Below are positions 33,993 through 42,086 of a stretch of 64,000 bases of DNA, piece after piece. Position numbers and translations under genes: made by a program. The stretch lies in the NCBI GenBank assembly GCA_003243275.1, contig QFQR01000008.1:13753-77752 (forward strand). Reading direction: 5' to 3'. Numbering within the stretch: position 1 is the stretch's first letter; each line of letters starts with the position of its first letter. The stretch comes from Leifsonia xyli (GTDB lineage Bacteria > Actinomycetota > Actinomycetes > Actinomycetales > Microbacteriaceae). Below the pieces are notes generated by a model that was not told where the DNA came from, did no database searches, and was given only the letters and a program-made list of their open reading frames with translations.

Positions 33993-34857
33993 CGGCCCTC
34001 CGAGCCCGCAGCTGGATCACGGTGACGATCGCGATGATCGCGAACAGCACGACCGACCCGGCGCTCGCGTAGCCGAACTGGCTCGACGAGAAGCCCTTCT
34101 GGTAGAGGAAGAGCGCGATCGAGGTGGAGGCGCCGAGCGGCCCGCCCTTCGTGAGCACGAACGGCTCGTCGAAGAACTGCAGCCATGCGATGACGGTGGT
34201 GATGGTCACGAAGAAGATCGCGAACCTGAGCAGCGGGATGACGATCGACCAGGTGCGCCGCACCGATCCCGCCCCGTCGATCGAGGCGGCCTCCAGGTAC
34301 TCCTTCGGCACGCCCTGGAGGGCCGCGAGGAAGATGATCACGTTGAGCCCGAGCCCACGCCAGATCGCGACCGCCGCGACGGAGAACTTGACGACGACCG
34401 GGTCGGAGAGCCAGGGAACGGGCGGCAGCCCGACGAGCGACAGCAGGTGGTTGAAGAGCCCGAACTGGGTGTTGTAGAGGTAGCCCCAGACGAGGGCGAC
34501 GGCGACGATGGCCGTGATCGCGGGAACGAAGTAGAAAGAGCGCAGCGCGCGGAAGAACCGGCTCTGCGAGCGGTTCAGGGCGAGCGCGATGACGAGCGAG
34601 AGGATGATGACGCTCGGCACCCCCATGAGCGCGAAGATCGCCGTGTTGCCGAGGGCCTGCCAGAAGGCCGGGTCGCCGAACAGCTCGACGTAGTTCTCCA
34701 GCCCGATGAAGCGGATGCGCGACCAGTTGCCGAGTCCCGCGAGGTTCATGTCGGTGAAGCTCACGAGCAGGGCGACCGCGATCGGGAGCACACCGAAGGC
34801 GATGAGCAGGATCATCGCCGGCGTGATGAAGCCGTAGGGCGCGAAGCGAGTTCTCAT
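33979..34857 (-). CDS. ABC sugar permease (MalF type)
   Basis: A 292-residue CUT1 permease: TPAMILLIAFGVLPIAVALLVSFTDMNL at the N-terminus and the EAA loop YLEAASIDGAGSVRRTWSIVIPLL. Forms the channel together with the downstream MalG-type partner. Begins 52 bp after the binding-protein gene, within the GH1-SBP-permease-permease-GH5-ROK operon. Confidence 0.92.
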   Translation of the reverse strand: MRTRFAPYGFITPAMILLIAFGVLPIAVALLVSFTDMNLAGLGNWSRIRFIGLENYVELFGDPAFWQALGNTAIFALMGVPSVIILSLVIALALNRSQSRFFRALRSFYFVPAITAIVAVALVWGYLYNTQFGLFNHLLSLVGLPPVPWLSDPVVVKFSVAAVAIWRGLGLNVIIFLAALQGVPKEYLEAASIDGAGSVRRTWSIVIPLLRFAIFFVTITTVIAWLQFFDEPFVLTKGGPLGASTSIALFLYQKGFSSSQFGYASAGSVVLFAIIAIVTVIQLRARRADVDY

Positions 34858-34909
34858 GGGTCCGATGCTGGTGGTGCGGGCCGACCGCGGCCGGCCCGCA
34901 CCACCGGGG

Positions 34910-36157
34910 TCAGTTGACGGAGGTGCTGCTCGTCGCGTCGACGAGCGACTGCAGGGTCTGGTCGCGGTCGGCGCCGGTCAGCACGATCGCGTTGAGCGCG
35001 TCGAGCAGGGCCTTGCCGGTCTCGCCGTCCCAGTTCGGAACGAGCGGCAGGAGCCGCGCGTTGGCGAGCTGCTCCGAGTACACCGCGACGAGCGGGTCGG
35101 AGGTGAGCGCGTCATCCGTGAGGGCGTCCTTCGCGGTCGGCAGCTGACCGTCGAGGCCGTACCAGCTCACCTGGGTGTCGGGCTTCGAGAGGAAGTCGAG
35201 CAGCTGCAGCGCACCCTTCTCGTTCTTCGTCGACCCCCACACGCCGAGGTTCGAGCCGGCGAGCAGCGAGGTGTTGTCGCTCGCGGAGGGGAGCACCGAG
35301 ACGCTCCACTTCCCGTCGAGCTCGGGGGCGGCGCCCTCGATGGCCGCGGCCAGGTACGGACCGCTCACGAGCATCGGCGCGACGCCGGAGGTGAACCCCT
35401 GCGTCTGGTCGAAGTCGCTGTTGGTCGGAACGGAGCCGTCGGCGTAGAGGCCCGTGTACAGGTCGACCGCCTTCTCGAACTCGGGGGTGCCGAAGTCGAT
35501 CATCCCGTCGCCGTTCACGACCTCGCCACCCTGGTCCCACGTCATGACGACGGGGAGGGCGCTGTCCCACTGGGGGATGTAGTAGCCGTACTGGCCGTCG
35601 CCGCGCGCCGCGAGGGTCTTGGCATCCGCCCGCAGCTCGTCCCAGGTGGTGGGGGCGGCGTCGATGCCGTTCTCGGCGAGGATGTCGGTGCGCGTGAAGA
35701 GCACACGGGTGTCGGACACCCACGGCACCGAGACGATCTGACCGCCGATCGCCGTCGCGTCGCCCGCGACGCCGTCGATGAAGTTCGACGCGGCCAGGTT
35801 CGGATAGTCGGCGATCGTGGCGTCGTCGAGGGTCAGCAGCGCGCCGCTGTCGGCGAAGGTGCGGAGCTTCGAGATGCCGATCTGCAGGATGTCGGGCCCG
35901 TTGCCCGAGGCGACCGCGGTCGTGAACTTCTGGTCGATGGAGTCCCACGGGATGGCGACCGTCTCGACGTCGATGCCGGTCTCGTCCTCGAAGGGCTTCA
36001 CGAGCGCGTCGAAGTGCTCCGAGCTGTCGCCCATGATCCAGACGGTGAGGCTCTTCGCGGCGGCGGGGTCGTCTCCCCCGTCGCCGGCGCTGCAGCCGGC
36101 GAGGGCGATCCCGGCGATGGCCACCGTGCTGACGGCGACCAGGCGGTTTCTCTTCAT
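34910..36157 (-). CDS. Sugar-binding lipoprotein of ABC importer
   Basis: A 415-residue extracellular solute-binding protein (family 1, CUT1). Lipoprotein signal MKRNRLVAVSTVAIAGIALAGC with lipobox LAGC places it on the outer face of the membrane. Mature features: LTVWIMGDSSEHFDALVKPFE, GPDILQIG, FTRTDILAENG and PWVSDTRVLF. AAGGAA precedes the ATG at 36157; the longer frame upstream lies in the GH1 gene. The flanking GH1 and GH5 genes suggest beta-glucosides or cello-oligosaccharides as ligand. Confidence 0.9.
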   Translation of the reverse strand: MKRNRLVAVSTVAIAGIALAGCSAGDGGDDPAAAKSLTVWIMGDSSEHFDALVKPFEDETGIDVETVAIPWDSIDQKFTTAVASGNGPDILQIGISKLRTFADSGALLTLDDATIADYPNLAASNFIDGVAGDATAIGGQIVSVPWVSDTRVLFTRTDILAENGIDAAPTTWDELRADAKTLAARGDGQYGYYIPQWDSALPVVMTWDQGGEVVNGDGMIDFGTPEFEKAVDLYTGLYADGSVPTNSDFDQTQGFTSGVAPMLVSGPYLAAAIEGAAPELDGKWSVSVLPSASDNTSLLAGSNLGVWGSTKNEKGALQLLDFLSKPDTQVSWYGLDGQLPTAKDALTDDALTSDPLVAVYSEQLANARLLPLVPNWDGETGKALLDALNAIVLTGADRDQTLQSLVDATSSTSVN

Positions 36158-36191
36158 TGAGGTTCCTTTCGGATGTGGTGCAGGTGATCGT

Positions 36192-37631
36192 CTAGCCGAG
36201 CGGGGCGTCGACGGTGGCGGATGCCGTGGAGGGGAGGTCGGTTCGGAGGTTCTGGAGCAGGGCGCGGTACCAATGGGCGCTGGCCTTGGGCAGGCGCTCC
36301 TGCGTGCGGTAGTCGACGTAGACGAGGCCGAAGCGCTTGCTGTAGCCCTCGCCCCACTCGAAGTTGTCGAGCAGTGACCACACGAAGTAGCCACGCAGAT
36401 CGACGCCGTCGCGGATCGCGCGACCCGCCGCGTCGAAGTACCCGGAGAGGTAGGCGATGCGCTCGAGGTCGTCGATCCCGCCCTCGGGGTCGACGTAGTC
36501 GTCGAAGCTCGCGCCGGACTCGGTGATGTAGAGCGGAAGCCGGGTGTAGTCGCGCGCGACCCGGGTCAGCACGGCGTGCAGCGACTCGGGGATCACCGAC
36601 CAGCCGAAGGAAGTGGTCGCGGGCTGGGCCGGCGTCTCCTCGACGGCGAAGGGGTGCGCGGCGCTCGCCGGCACGGCGCGTGCGATGACGCGCTGGTAGT
36701 GGTTGACGCCCGCGAAGTCGACGGGCGCGGCGATCGTCTCGAGGTCGCCCGGCAGGATGAGCTCGGCGAGCCCGTGCGGGTCGAGCTGCGCGTGCACTCC
36801 CGCGCCGTAGGCGCCGAGATACACGGGATCGAGGAAGACCCGATTGCTGACGGCGTCGAGGCGGTCGGCCGCGTCGAGGTCGGCGACGGCGTCGGACGCC
36901 GGGACCACCTCGGTGACGATGTCGGTGACCCCGACGCGCGCATCCGGGGCCACCTCGCGGATCGCGCGCACGGCGAGCCCGTGGGCCAGGTTGAGGTGGT
37001 GCGCGGCGGCGGTCGCCTCGCGCAGGTCGCGATGCCCGGGGGCGTGCGGGCCGTAGCCGTAGCCGAGGAACGCGGAGCACCACTTCTCGTTGAGCGTGAT
37101 CCAGTCGGCGGCGAAGTCACCGAGCGCGGCGAGGGTGCGGCGGGCGTACTCGCCGAAGCGCTCGGCGGTCGCGCGGGCGGGCCAGCCGCCGGCATCCTGC
37201 AGCGGCTGGGGCAGGTCCCAGTGATAGAGGGTGACGAACGGGCGGATGCCCCGGTCGCGCAGTCCGGCGAGGAGGTCGCGGTAGAAGGCGACCGCCTCGG
37301 GGTTCAGCTCACCGTGGCCGCTCGGCTGCAGCCGCGACCACGACACGGAGAACCGGTACACGTCGATGCCGAGCTCTGCCATCAGGTCGAGGTCGGCGGC
37401 CCAGCGGTGGTAGTGGTCGCAGGCGGTGTCGCCGGTGTCGCCGCGGTGCACCCGGCCGGGCGTGTGCGCGAAGGTGTCCCAGATGCTCGGCCCGCGGCCG
37501 CCCTCCTGGGCTGCCCCCTCGATCTGGTAGGCGGCGGTGGCGACGCCCCAGGAGAAGTCGGCGGGGAACGCGGTCAGCTCGGGGACGGGGGAACCCGCCG
37601 GGTGGCCGGGGGTGCGGGTGAAATAGCTCAT
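36192..37631 (-). CDS. Beta-glucosidase, GH1
   Basis: A 479-residue glycoside hydrolase family 1 enzyme hydrolysing beta-glucosides or phospho-free disaccharides in the cytosol. N-terminal signature FSWGVATAAYQIEGA, acid/base Glu in WITLNEKW (the common NEP is NEK here), nucleophile Glu in LYITESGASFDD, and C-terminal GYFVWSLLDNFEWGEGYSKRFGLVYVDY. First gene of the operon, with promoter TTGCGT/TACTCT upstream and GAAGG before ATG. Confidence 0.95.
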   Translation of the reverse strand: MSYFTRTPGHPAGSPVPELTAFPADFSWGVATAAYQIEGAAQEGGRGPSIWDTFAHTPGRVHRGDTGDTACDHYHRWAADLDLMAELGIDVYRFSVSWSRLQPSGHGELNPEAVAFYRDLLAGLRDRGIRPFVTLYHWDLPQPLQDAGGWPARATAERFGEYARRTLAALGDFAADWITLNEKWCSAFLGYGYGPHAPGHRDLREATAAAHHLNLAHGLAVRAIREVAPDARVGVTDIVTEVVPASDAVADLDAADRLDAVSNRVFLDPVYLGAYGAGVHAQLDPHGLAELILPGDLETIAAPVDFAGVNHYQRVIARAVPASAAHPFAVEETPAQPATTSFGWSVIPESLHAVLTRVARDYTRLPLYITESGASFDDYVDPEGGIDDLERIAYLSGYFDAAGRAIRDGVDLRGYFVWSLLDNFEWGEGYSKRFGLVYVDYRTQERLPKASAHWYRALLQNLRTDLPSTASATVDAPLG

Positions 37632-37650
37632 CGGGCGCCTTCGCTCTTTG

Positions 37651-37689
37651 TCTAGGCCTTAGAGTAAGTCCTGGACGAGGGGGACGCAA
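37651..37689 (-). promoter_or_regulatory. Promoter of the beta-glucoside operon
   Basis: Minus strand TTGCGT (37689-37684), 17-bp spacer, TACTCT (37666-37661). The near-palindrome CTAAGGCCTAG (minus strand, 37662-37652) covers the expected start point and is a candidate operator for the ROK protein encoded last in the operon. Confidence 0.55.
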
Positions 37690-37715
37690 GTCCTGTCCCG
37701 GATCGCTCATCGGAG

Positions 37716-37733
37716 GTATACCACGGGTATACT
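37716..37733 (+). promoter_or_regulatory. mazEF operator and leaderless promoter
   Basis: GTATACC-ACG-GGTATAC (37716-37732) is a perfect 7-3-7 palindrome. Its right arm contains most of the -10 box TATACT (37728-37733), and the antitoxin ATG follows after 6 bp. Autorepression by the antitoxin is the natural reading. Confidence 0.7.
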
Positions 37734-37739
37734 TCCGGC

Positions 37740-38012
37740 ATGGTGACGACGATCAAGGTCAGCGAGGAGGTGCGCGACCGGCTCAAGGAGCAGGCGGCGA
37801 TCCACGGCCGCACGATCGGCGAGCAGATCGCGGAGCTGGTCGCCCGAGCCGAACGCGACGAGCGGTTCGCGCGGCTGCGCCGCCAGATCGCCGCGACGCC
37901 CGCCGCCGAGCGCGACGCCCGCGCGGCCGAGATCGCGGCCTGGCAGGAGGCATCCGGCGACGGCCTCCCGGCCGACGACTTCCGCGCCTGGCCGGGGTAT
38001 GCAGAGCACTGA
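37740..38012 (+). CDS. MazE-like antitoxin
   Basis: A 90-residue ribbon-helix-helix protein: TIKVSEEVRDRLKEQAAIHGRTIGEQIAELVARAERDERFARL, followed by an acidic/aromatic C-terminal tail (ADDFRAWPGY) likely to block the toxin. This RHH type accompanies MazF toxins in mycobacteria and relatives. Starts 6 bp after TATACT, leaderless. The end overlaps the toxin gene by 14 bp. Confidence 0.85.
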   Translation: MVTTIKVSEEVRDRLKEQAAIHGRTIGEQIAELVARAERDERFARLRRQIAATPAAERDARAAEIAAWQEASGDGLPADDFRAWPGYAEH

Positions 38013-38337
38013 GCTCTGGCCGGGCGACATCGTCTGGGCGGACCTCGCTCCCACCCGCGGGCGGGAGCAGGCGGGGCGACGACCCGTGCTCGTCGTGGCC
38101 AACCGCGCCTACCTCGGGCTCGTCGCCGACCTGGCGATCGTCGTGCCGCTGACCACACGTGACCGCGGCTGGGACAACCACGTCGAGGTCGGCGCCGAGC
38201 TCCCCGAGCGGTCCTGGGCGATGACCGAGCAGGTGCGCACCGTCGACAGGCTGCGCCTGCGGGGGCTCATCGCGGGAGCCGACGACGAGACGATGGATGC
38301 CATCCGCGTCTGGCTCGTCGACTTCCTCGACCTCTGA
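37999..38337 (+). CDS. mazF: MazF/PemK-type endoribonuclease toxin
   Basis: A 112-residue toxin of the MazF SH3-like fold: GDIVWADLAPTRGREQAGRRPVLVVANRAY (with the conserved G-x-EQ-x-G-RRPV loop holding the catalytic Arg) and VPLTTRDRGW, MTEQVRTVDRLRL (catalytic Thr/Ser region). MazF enzymes cut mRNA or rRNA at specific short sequences. Overlap with the antitoxin gene couples the two. Converges with the ABC exporter genes 7 bp downstream. Confidence 0.9.
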   Translation: MQSTELWPGDIVWADLAPTRGREQAGRRPVLVVANRAYLGLVADLAIVVPLTTRDRGWDNHVEVGAELPERSWAMTEQVRTVDRLRLRGLIAGADDETMDAIRVWLVDFLDL

Positions 38338-38344
38338 GCTCGCC

Positions 38345-39109
38345 TCAGCCGAGCTTGCGCCGGTAGATGAGCGCGGCCGCCGTCCACGCCACCGCGAGGA
38401 TGCCGACCAACCAGGCCAGCGCGATCCACAGCTCGCCTCCCACCGGCTGCCCGGCGAAGAGGGCGCGGATGCTGTCGACGATCGAGGTGACCGGCTGGTG
38501 CTCGGCGAACCACGCGACCGGGCCCGGCATCGAGTCGGTCGGCACGAACGCCGAGCTGATGAACGGCAGGAAGATCAGCGGGTAGCTGAAGGCGCTCGCG
38601 CCGTCGACGGACTTCGCCGAGAGCCCGGCGATGACGGCGAGCCAGGTGAGGGCGAGCGTGAACAGCACGAGGATGCCGGCCACCGAGAGCCAGGCGCCGA
38701 TCGACGCCCCGGTGCGGAAGCCCATGAGCAGCGCGACGCCGACCACGATCGCGAGCGACACGAGGTTCGCGACGAGCGAGGTGAGCACGTGGCCCCACAG
38801 CACGCTCGAGCGCGCGATCGGCATCGACTGGAACCGTTCGACGATGCCGCCCTGCAGGTCGAGGAAGAGCCGGTACGAGGTGTACGCGACGCCGGACGCG
38901 ACCGTGATGAGCAGGATGCCGGGCAGCAGGTAGTCGATGTACGACCCGCCCGTGCCGGTGTCGATGGCGCCGCCCAGGACGAACACGAACAGCAGCATGA
39001 GCGCGACAGGGGTGACCGCGGTCGTGATGATCGTGTCGGGGCTGCGCAGGATGTGCCGCAGGGAGCGGCCGGTGAGCGTGGCGGTGTCGCCGAGGGCGTG
39101 AGCGGTCAT
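38345..39109 (-). CDS. ABC-2 exporter permease (DrrB type)
   Basis: A 254-residue permease with six helices of the DrrB/ABC2 family: SLRHILRSPDTIITTAVTPVALMLLFVFVLGG, LPGILLITVASGVAYTSYRL, ERFQSMPIARSSVLWGH and FLPFISSAFVPTDSMPG. Works with the ATPase encoded upstream to export drugs or lipids. ATG overlaps the stop of the ATPase (ATGA). Last gene of the PadR-DUF1048-ATPase-permease operon. Confidence 0.9.
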   Translation of the reverse strand: MTAHALGDTATLTGRSLRHILRSPDTIITTAVTPVALMLLFVFVLGGAIDTGTGGSYIDYLLPGILLITVASGVAYTSYRLFLDLQGGIVERFQSMPIARSSVLWGHVLTSLVANLVSLAIVVGVALLMGFRTGASIGAWLSVAGILVLFTLALTWLAVIAGLSAKSVDGASAFSYPLIFLPFISSAFVPTDSMPGPVAWFAEHQPVTSIVDSIRALFAGQPVGGELWIALAWLVGILAVAWTAAALIYRRKLG

Positions 39110-39888
39110 GCCGCGTCCTTCTTTCCGGTGTCGGTGCCGACGAGGGCGAGGAAGACCTCCTCGAGGGTGGGCTGCTTCTCGACGTACTCGACCGTCGCGG
39201 GCGGCAGCAGCGCCTTCAGCTCGGCGAGGGTGCCGTTCTGGATGATGACCCCCGCGTGCAGGATGGCGATGCGGTCGGCGAGCTGCTCGGCCTCGTCGAG
39301 GTACTGGGTGGTGAGCAGCACGGTGGTGCCGCCCGCGGCGAGCTCGGTGATCGTGCGCCACACCTCGAGGCGCGCCTGAGGGTCGAGGCCCGTCGTCGGC
39401 TCGTCGAGGACCACGACGGACGGGTCGCCGATGAGGCTCATGGCGATGTCGAGGCGCCGCCGCATACCGCCGGAGTAGGTGCCGGCCCGACGAGGCCCGG
39501 CGTCGGTGAGCGCGAAACGGGCGAGCAGCGCGTCGGCGACGGTGCCGGGGTCGGGAAGGTGCCGCAGCCGCGCCACGAGCACGAGGTTCTCCCGCCCGCT
39601 GAGCACCTCGTCGACCGCCGCGAACTGGCCGGTGAGGCTGATCGCCTCGCGCACCCGGCCGGGCTCTCGCGCCACGTCGACGCCGTCGACGGATGCCGTG
39701 CCGGCATCCGCGCGCAGGAGGGTGGCGAGGATGCGCACGAGCGTCGTCTTGCCCGCGCCGTTCGAGCCGAGCAGCGCGACGATGCTTCCGCGCGCGACCT
39801 CGAGGTCGACGCCGCGCAGCACGGCGAGCTCGCCGAACGCCTTCTCGAGCCCCGTGACGCGGATGGCGGGTGCGGTGGCGGCGGTCAT
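39106..39888 (-). CDS. ABC exporter ATPase (DrrA type)
   Basis: A 260-residue ATP-binding subunit with Walker A LLGSNGAGKTT, signature YSGGMRRRLDIAMSLIG, Walker B VVVLDEPTTGLD and the His-loop region replaced by LLTTQYLDEAEQLAD (Gln-Tyr), as usual in DrrA-like daunorubicin-resistance ATPases. The ATG overlaps the DUF1048 gene stop by 4 bp. Energises export through the permease encoded next. Confidence 0.94.
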   Translation of the reverse strand: MTAATAPAIRVTGLEKAFGELAVLRGVDLEVARGSIVALLGSNGAGKTTLVRILATLLRADAGTASVDGVDVAREPGRVREAISLTGQFAAVDEVLSGRENLVLVARLRHLPDPGTVADALLARFALTDAGPRRAGTYSGGMRRRLDIAMSLIGDPSVVVLDEPTTGLDPQARLEVWRTITELAAGGTTVLLTTQYLDEAEQLADRIAILHAGVIIQNGTLAELKALLPPATVEYVEKQPTLEEVFLALVGTDTGKKDAA

Positions 39889-40259
39889 CGCTCCTCCTCC
39901 TTCTCGAGTCCCGTGATGGTGTCGGTGAGCCGGTTGCGCTCCTTGTCGATCCAGCGCTTGCCCGAGTAGGCGGCGGCGAAGGCCTCCGCGAACTCGACGG
40001 GGTCGTCGCCCACGATCGACGCGATGGGTGCGCCGTCGGCGGCGGCACGCTCCCACAGGTCGGCGAAGTCGCCGAGCATCGTCAGCATGACGGCGCTGTC
40101 GCCGTCGGTGATGCCGCCGTTGTGCATGAGGTAGCGCTCGAACGCCTCGGCGGCCGTGCGGTACGGCTCGGGCAGCGCGGCGATCCGCGCCTTGTACTGG
40201 CGGTAGGCCTTCTTGTCGGCGAGCGATCCGGTGACCAGCTCGTACCATTTGGCAGCCAT
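39885..40259 (-). CDS. DUF1048-type protein
   Basis: A 124-residue soluble helical protein (WYELVTGSLADKKAYRQYKARIAALPEPYRTAAEAFERYLMHNG) resembling DUF1048 proteins, which are usually encoded between a PadR regulator and an ABC exporter, as here. Its function is not established. It lies one base after the padR stop and overlaps the ATPase ATG. Confidence 0.8.
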   Translation of the reverse strand: MAAKWYELVTGSLADKKAYRQYKARIAALPEPYRTAAEAFERYLMHNGGITDGDSAVMLTMLGDFADLWERAAADGAPIASIVGDDPVEFAEAFAAAYSGKRWIDKERNRLTDTITGLEKEEER

Positions 40260-40260
40260 C

Positions 40261-40614
40261 TCAGCTGTCTCCTTCCGGGGTGGTGGGGGTGGGTGCGCCG
40301 CGCAGGCTCTCGATGTGGGCGGCGAGGAAGCTCCAGGTGCTCCAGAACTCCTCGAGCTGGGCCCGGCCCGCCGCGTTGAGCGTGTAGACCTTGCGCGGCG
40401 GCCCCTTCTCGGACGGCACCTTCTCGACGTCGACGAAGCCGCGCTGCTCGATGCGCACGAGGAGTGCGTAGACGGTGCCCTCGACGAGGTCGGAGAACCC
40501 CTGCTCGCGCAGGCGTGCCGTGATCTCGTATCCGTAGGCCGATCTCTCGGCCAGCACGGCGAGCACGATGCCCTCGAGGGTGCCCTTGAGCATCTCGGTC
40601 ATCTGGTTGGCCAT
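40261..40614 (-). CDS. PadR-family regulator (ABC exporter operon)
   Basis: A 117-residue PadR repressor: MLKGTLEGIVLAVLAERSAYGYEITARLREQGFSDLVEGTVYALLVRIEQRGFVDVEKVPSEKGPPRKVYTLNAAGRAQL. The winged-helix motif and the GPPRKVYxLxxxG segment are diagnostic. First gene of the exporter operon, likely released by the exported compound. GGGGAG precedes the ATG. Repeated 23-bp units upstream are candidate binding sites. Confidence 0.92.
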   Translation of the reverse strand: MANQMTEMLKGTLEGIVLAVLAERSAYGYEITARLREQGFSDLVEGTVYALLVRIEQRGFVDVEKVPSEKGPPRKVYTLNAAGRAQLEEFWSTWSFLAAHIESLRGAPTPTTPEGDS

Positions 40615-40641
40615 CCCGGCTCCCCACTACTCTGCGATGTT

Positions 40642-40696
40642 GACTACCGGTAGACGGTAACACTGAGTACCGCTACTTGGCAACACCGAGTACCGG
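40642..40696. promoter_or_regulatory. 23-bp direct repeats upstream of padR
   Basis: Three copies beginning GA(C/G)TACCG at 40642, 40665 and 40688, each exactly 23 bp apart; the first two are similar over their whole length (GGTAACAC and GGCAACAC at the end). The first includes the palindrome CTACCGGTAG. Probable PadR operator array. Confidence 0.6.
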
Positions 40697-40704
40697 ATGT
40701 ATGT

Positions 40705-40788
40705 CTCAGAAATGCAGGAGAACCCGACCGGAAGAGGTCAGCGCCCCGCGTTCGCGGGGGGAGACGACGGATCTCCTGCATTTCTGAG
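40705..40788. repeat. 17-bp inverted repeat with nested hairpin
   Basis: Arms 40705-40721 (CTCAGAAATGCAGGAGA) and 40772-40788 are perfect complements. The 50-nt loop contains a second hairpin CCCCGCG-TT-CGCGGGG (40744-40759). Unlike the other long repeats, it lies between two divergent genes and so cannot be a simple terminator. Confidence 0.8.
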
Positions 40789-40834
40789 GGGACGGATGCG
40801 GAGTCGACCGGGTGCGACGACGCCAGAATGGAGT

Positions 40835-41605
40835 GTGACCCCGCCCACGACTCGCCCGCCCGTCTGGGCGCTCCTCGGGATCGGCGCCGTCACCGGCCTC
40901 GTGTCGGGTCTCTTCGGGGTCGGCGGCGGGGTGGTGATCGTGCCCGCGCTCGTCGCAGCGTTTCGGATGGACCAGCGCCGCGCATCCGCCACCTCGCTCG
41001 TGGCGCTGCTGCCCATCTCGATCGCGGGCACCGTCAGCTACGCGATCAGCGGCCAGGTGGACGTGCCCGCCGCCGCGCTGCTCGCCGTCGGCAGCGTCGT
41101 CGGCTCGCCGATCGGGGTGCGGCTGCTGCACCGGCTGCCGTCGCACGCGCTTCCCTGGATCTTCGTCGGCTTCATCGGCGTAGTCATCGTCTCCCTCCTG
41201 CTCTCGCCCGCCACCCGCGACGGCGACATCGAGATCGGATGGGCGTCCGGCGCGGCGCTCGTCGGCATCGGGCTCGTCGCCGGCATCCTCTCCGGGCTCG
41301 TCGGCGTGGGCGGCGGGGTAGTCGCCGTGCCGGGGCTCGAAGTGGTGGTCGGTGCGGGCGACCTGCTGGCGCGCGGCACCTCGCTCGCCATGATGATCCC
41401 CACCACCGTGGTCGGCATCCTGTCGCACCGGAAGCATGTGGACGTCGACCTGCGCTCCGGGCTGTCGCTCGGCGCGGCGGCCGTGCTCGTCACCCCGCTC
41501 GGCTCATGGCTCGCCCACCAGCTCGATCCACGCGTCGGCTCGATCTTCTTCGCGGCGTTCCTCGTCGCGGTCTGCGTCGTCGTCGTGCTGCGCGCCCGCC
41601 GATAG
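40835..41605 (+). CDS. TauE/SafE-family transporter
   Basis: A 256-residue membrane protein with about eight helices in two repeats, each opening with the TauE/SafE glycine motif: GLVSGLFGVGGGVVIVPAL and GILSGLVGVGGGVVAVPGL. The family exports sulfite, sulfonates or organic anions; substrate unknown. I choose GTG at 40835, 5 bp after CAGAAT; the frame runs back to 40697 but would translate the inverted repeat. Likely monocistronic. Confidence 0.85.
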   Translation: MTPPTTRPPVWALLGIGAVTGLVSGLFGVGGGVVIVPALVAAFRMDQRRASATSLVALLPISIAGTVSYAISGQVDVPAAALLAVGSVVGSPIGVRLLHRLPSHALPWIFVGFIGVVIVSLLLSPATRDGDIEIGWASGAALVGIGLVAGILSGLVGVGGGVVAVPGLEVVVGAGDLLARGTSLAMMIPTTVVGILSHRKHVDVDLRSGLSLGAAAVLVTPLGSWLAHQLDPRVGSIFFAAFLVAVCVVVVLRARR

Positions 41606-41666
41606 CGGCGTTCGCAGGTCGCGTCAAGGGCGGGCACCGCCCCGACCGCCGGAGCATCGTTGTGCC

Positions 41667-42086
41667 GTGCACGCCGCCCGCAGGATCACCGCCGCCGCGC
41701 TGGCGCTCGCGGCGGGCCTCGCGCTCACCGCCTGCGCCTCCCTCGATGACACCCTCGGCGACGCGGCCGACGCCGGCGTCGCCGCCCTCGGATCCTCCGC
41801 GATCGCGACCGAACTGCACGGCGAGGGCGCGCTCGTCGCCCCGACCGCCGACACGGTGCTCTCCGACGCCGTGACCGAGTTGACGGACGCGTCGCGCACC
41901 GTGCTCGAGCTCACGCCGACCGACCCCGACGCCGAGGCGCGCCGCGACGCCGTCGAGGGCGCCCTCCGCGACGCGCTCGACGCCGTCGTCGGCGCGCGGG
42001 CGGCGCTCGCCCGCGGAGACGGGCTCGACGCCTGGACCGGACGACTCCACGACGCCCGCGACCGGCTGGAGGCGGCATCCTCGTGA
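41667..42086 (+). CDS. Putative lipoprotein in Nramp operon
   Basis: A 139-residue protein with lipoprotein signal ending LALTAC (lipobox, Cys near residue 23) and a helical Ala/Asp-rich mature part without recognisable domain. GTG start lies 6 bp after CATCGT. The stop overlaps the GTG of the Nramp-like transporter gene, so it is translationally coupled to it and may assist metal uptake at the cell surface. The longer frame to 41436 lies within the previous gene. Confidence 0.65.
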   Translation: MHAARRITAAALALAAGLALTACASLDDTLGDAADAGVAALGSSAIATELHGEGALVAPTADTVLSDAVTELTDASRTVLELTPTDPDAEARRDAVEGALRDALDAVVGARAALARGDGLDAWTGRLHDARDRLEAASS

